Source: Burkholderiaceae bacterium
Lineage (GTDB): Bacteria; Pseudomonadota; Gammaproteobacteria; Burkholderiales; Burkholderiaceae_C
Assembly: GCA_030726195.1 (NCBI GenBank)
Contig: JANREF010000021.1
Coordinates: 3,641-11,358 of the forward strand
DNA length: 7,718 nt
Direction of reading: 5' to 3'
Shown: positions 6,025 through 7,718 of the stretch, piece after piece
How the letters are laid out: each line of letters starts with the position of its first letter
Position numbering within the stretch: the stretch's first letter is position 1
The notes under the pieces: generated by a model
The model's database searches: none
Told to the model about the DNA's origin: nothing
What the model saw: the letters and a program-made list of their open reading frames with translations, nothing else
Translations under genes and position numbers: made by a program

Positions 6025-6930
6025 ATGCCGCACACACCTCCAACCGCCCCATTACCCACAACACAACGCAAGGGCATCATCTTGGCCGGTGGCTCGGGCA
6101 CGCGCTTGTACCCCGTGACGCATGCGGTATCCAAGCAGCTCATGCCGATTTACGACAAGCCCATGGTGTACTACCCGCTCACCACGCTGATGTTGGCGGG
6201 TATTCGTGAGGTGTTGTTGATTTCTACACCGCAAGACACGCCCAAGTTTGAGCAGTTGTTGGGTGACGGCTCGCAGTGGGGCATGCACATCCAGTATGCG
6301 GTACAACCCACACCAGACGGTTTGGCACAGGCGTTTGTCATTGGGCGCGACTTTGTGGGCGGCGGCGACAGTGCCTTGGTGTTGGGAGACAATATTTTTT
6401 ACGGCCATGACCTAGAACCCCAGCTCAAGCGAGCCAGCGATAGCCAAGGGGGCGCAACCGTCTTCGCCTACCATGTCCAAGATCCGCAGCGCTACGGCGT
6501 GGTGGCGTTTGATGCCCAGCGCAAAGCGCTGTCGATTGAGGAAAAGCCGCTCAAGCCCCAGTCCAACTACGCGGTCACAGGCTTGTACTTTTACGACAAC
6601 CAAGTGTTGGATATGGCGCGTGAGCTCAAGCCCAGTGCGCGAGGTGAGCTCGAAATTACAGACATCAACAAACTGTACTTGGAGCGTCAGCAACTCAATG
6701 TAGAGCACATGGGGCGTGGTTACGCTTGGCTAGACACAGGCACACACGACTCGTTGTTAGAGGCCAGCCAGTTCATTGCAACCTTGCAAAAGCGCCAAGG
6801 CCTCATGGTGGCTTGCCCAGAGGAGATTGCTTGGCGCGCCGGCTGGATCTCCAGCGACAGCCTGCAACAACTGGCCGCGCCGTTGGCCAAAAGCGGCTAT
6901 GGCATGTACCTCAACAACCTGCTGAAATAA
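6025..6930 (+). CDS. rfbA: Glucose-1-phosphate thymidylyltransferase
   Basis: RfbA/RmlA, first enzyme of the pathway. It joins glucose-1-phosphate and dTTP to give dTDP-glucose and pyrophosphate, and in characterised homologues is feedback-inhibited by dTDP-L-rhamnose. Its 301 residues are a normal length. Visible motifs are the nucleotide-binding GGSGTRLYP (22-30), [16 protein letters not shown] (37-52), GLAQAF (99-104), the metal-binding D122 in LGDNIFYG, and EEKP (172-175). Homologues usually begin just before KGIILAGG; here 15 residues rich in Pro and Thr precede it, and no in-frame ATG or GTG lies closer. The 46-base gap from rfbD is the longest inside the operon and shows no clear ribosome binding site. 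It includes a small inverted repeat, GCTG-ATTAA-CAGC (about 5980-5992). Confidence 0.97.
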   Translation: MPHTPPTAPLPTTQRKGIILAGGSGTRLYPVTHAVSKQLMPIYDKPMVYYPLTTLMLAGIREVLLISTPQDTPKFEQLLGDGSQWGMHIQYAVQPTPDGLAQAFVIGRDFVGGGDSALVLGDNIFYGHDLEPQLKRASDSQGGATVFAYHVQDPQRYGVVAFDAQRKALSIEEKPLKPQSNYAVTGLYFYDNQVLDMARELKPSARGELEITDINKLYLERQQLNVEHMGRGYAWLDTGTHDSLLEASQFIATLQKRQGLMVACPEEIAWRAGWISSDSLQQLAAPLAKSGYGMYLNNLLK

Positions 6931-6941
6931 GCGACTCGCGC

Positions 6942-7499
6942 ATGCCTTACACCGTCACTCATACGCCACTAGAAGGCGTCTTGCTGCTAGAGCCCAAGGT
7001 CTTCGGCGACGACAGAGGTTTCTTTTTTGAAAGCTTCAACCAGCGTGACTTTGTGCAATGCACAGGCCTAGACCTGGCCTTCGTGCAAGACAACCACTCC
7101 AAATCCAGCCGAGGCGTTTTACGCGGCCTACACTACCAAATAGAACACCCGCAGGGCAAATTGGTGCGCGTCACCGCAGGTGAGGTATTTGACGTGGCGG
7201 TGGACCTGAGGCAAGGCTCTCCCACTTTCGGCAAAAGCTACGGCGTGACACTGTCCGCCGAGAACAAGCGACAACTGTGGATGCCACCGGGCTTTGCCCA
7301 CGGCTTTTTAGTCACCAGCGAATCGGCTGAGTTTCTATACAAAACCACAGACTATTGGTACCCCGAGCACGAGCGCAGCCTGCTGTGGAGCGACCCAGCG
7401 CTGGCGATTGAATGGCCGCTGGCAGCGGGTGAGAGGCCTTTGTTGGCTGAGAAAGACGCGTCAGCAACCTGTTTGTCGGACGTGTCGGTGTATGGGTGA
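6942..7499 (+). CDS. rfbC: dTDP-4-dehydrorhamnose 3,5-epimerase
   Basis: RfbC/RmlC, third enzyme of the pathway. It epimerises dTDP-4-keto-6-deoxyglucose at C3 and C5 to the L-rhamno form, which RfbD then reduces. The 185 residues form a complete cupin-type epimerase. DDRGFFFESF is at 23-32, QDNHSKSSRGVLRGLHYQ (49-66) holds the catalytic H64, and PQGKLVRV is at 70-77. WMPPGFAHGF is at 113-122, and Y133 lies in FLYKTTDYW. A C-terminal AEKD (169-172) is probably the acidic partner region. The reading frame is open back to 6726 inside rfbA, but homology begins at the ATG at 6942, 11 bases after the rfbA stop. No clear ribosome binding site is seen, so coupling to rfbA is likely. Confidence 0.97.
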   Translation: MPYTVTHTPLEGVLLLEPKVFGDDRGFFFESFNQRDFVQCTGLDLAFVQDNHSKSSRGVLRGLHYQIEHPQGKLVRVTAGEVFDVAVDLRQGSPTFGKSYGVTLSAENKRQLWMPPGFAHGFLVTSESAEFLYKTTDYWYPEHERSLLWSDPALAIEWPLAAGERPLLAEKDASATCLSDVSVYG

Positions 7500-7529
7500 G
7501 TTATTCAGCCACGAGTCTGGCGGACGCAA

Positions 7530-7718
7530 GTGAAAAAACAGCCATCTAAGGTTCACAAGTTGTTTTCACTAAGCCGTTGGGGACGCCGAAAAAATGAGGA
7601 AAAATTCAATGCCGCATTTCAGGGTCTCAACTTCGACGCGATGAAGGAGGAGACCGTATTCTTCGGTGCTCCAGTGTTATCACGCGGCAGTGCAAACGAT
7701 CTCGAGACACATGGCGAA
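7530..7718 (+). CDS. Unrecognised open frame, start of next gene (partial)
   Basis: From a GTG at 7530 a frame runs open for 63 codons to the right edge with no stop. The GTG is preceded by GGCGGA with a 5-base gap, a moderate ribosome binding site. It is the first plausible start after the in-frame rfbC stop at 7497-7499, leaving a 30-base gap. The peptide opens MKKQPSKVHKLFS, is strongly basic at first (SRWGRRKNEEK), then contains FNAAFQGLNFDAM and FFGAPVLSRG. I see no signal peptide, membrane segment or known motif and cannot name a family. A gene of surface-polysaccharide assembly would fit the position, but that is context only. The ATG at 7641 is an alternative start. Confidence 0.55.
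   Translation, partial: MKKQPSKVHKLFSLSRWGRRKNEEKFNAAFQGLNFDAMKEETVFFGAPVLSRGSANDLETHGE

Noticed and set aside
6726..6941. Upstream extension of the rfbC frame
   Set aside because: It overlaps the end of rfbA and carries no epimerase homology; the family sequence starts at the ATG at 6942.

Overview
The window reads as chromosomal DNA from a betaproteobacterium, most likely Burkholderiales (Comamonadaceae-like). This is inferred from the style of the proteins, the moderately high GC of the coding regions and the gene neighbourhoods; no rRNA or other marker is present to confirm it. No mobile element, CRISPR array, tRNA or rRNA was seen.

Left part (1-2219, + strand): a two-component system. 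An OmpR-family response regulator is followed one base later by a CpxA/RstB-type membrane sensor kinase, so the two are almost certainly one operon. The first 60 bases may hold the last codons of an upstream gene whose stop overlaps the regulator start (TGATG). The kinase has an unusual His/Asp-rich stretch in its presumed periplasmic loop and an apparently long turn in its dimerisation hairpin.

Middle part (2220-3934): 344 bases without a gene follow the kinase. They hold an AT-rich palindrome, then a run of stem-loops ending in a clear Rho-independent terminator about 230 bases after the kinase stop. This may be a small RNA or a structured 3' UTR. Two minus-strand genes follow: a small multi-pass membrane protein resembling a stand-alone MASE1-type sensor domain, and upstream of it a small MarR-like winged-helix regulator with its own terminator. 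The regulator's ribosome binding site lies inside an inverted repeat, a candidate autoregulatory operator or RNA switch. An AT-rich spacer (about 3700-3934) then separates the regulator from the divergently transcribed sugar operon.

Right part (3935-7499, + strand): the complete four-enzyme dTDP-L-rhamnose pathway in the order rfbB-rfbD-rfbA-rfbC. Acting in the order RfbA, RfbB, RfbC, RfbD, the enzymes convert glucose-1-phosphate and dTTP into dTDP-L-rhamnose, the donor for rhamnose in O-antigen, capsule, exopolysaccharide or rhamnolipid. The genes are 7, 46 and 11 bases apart. None has a convincing Shine-Dalgarno sequence, and rfbB has a good -10 hexamer placed so that its mRNA could be leaderless. 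From 7530 to the right edge an unrecognised open frame starts with GTG, probably the next gene of the surface-polysaccharide locus.
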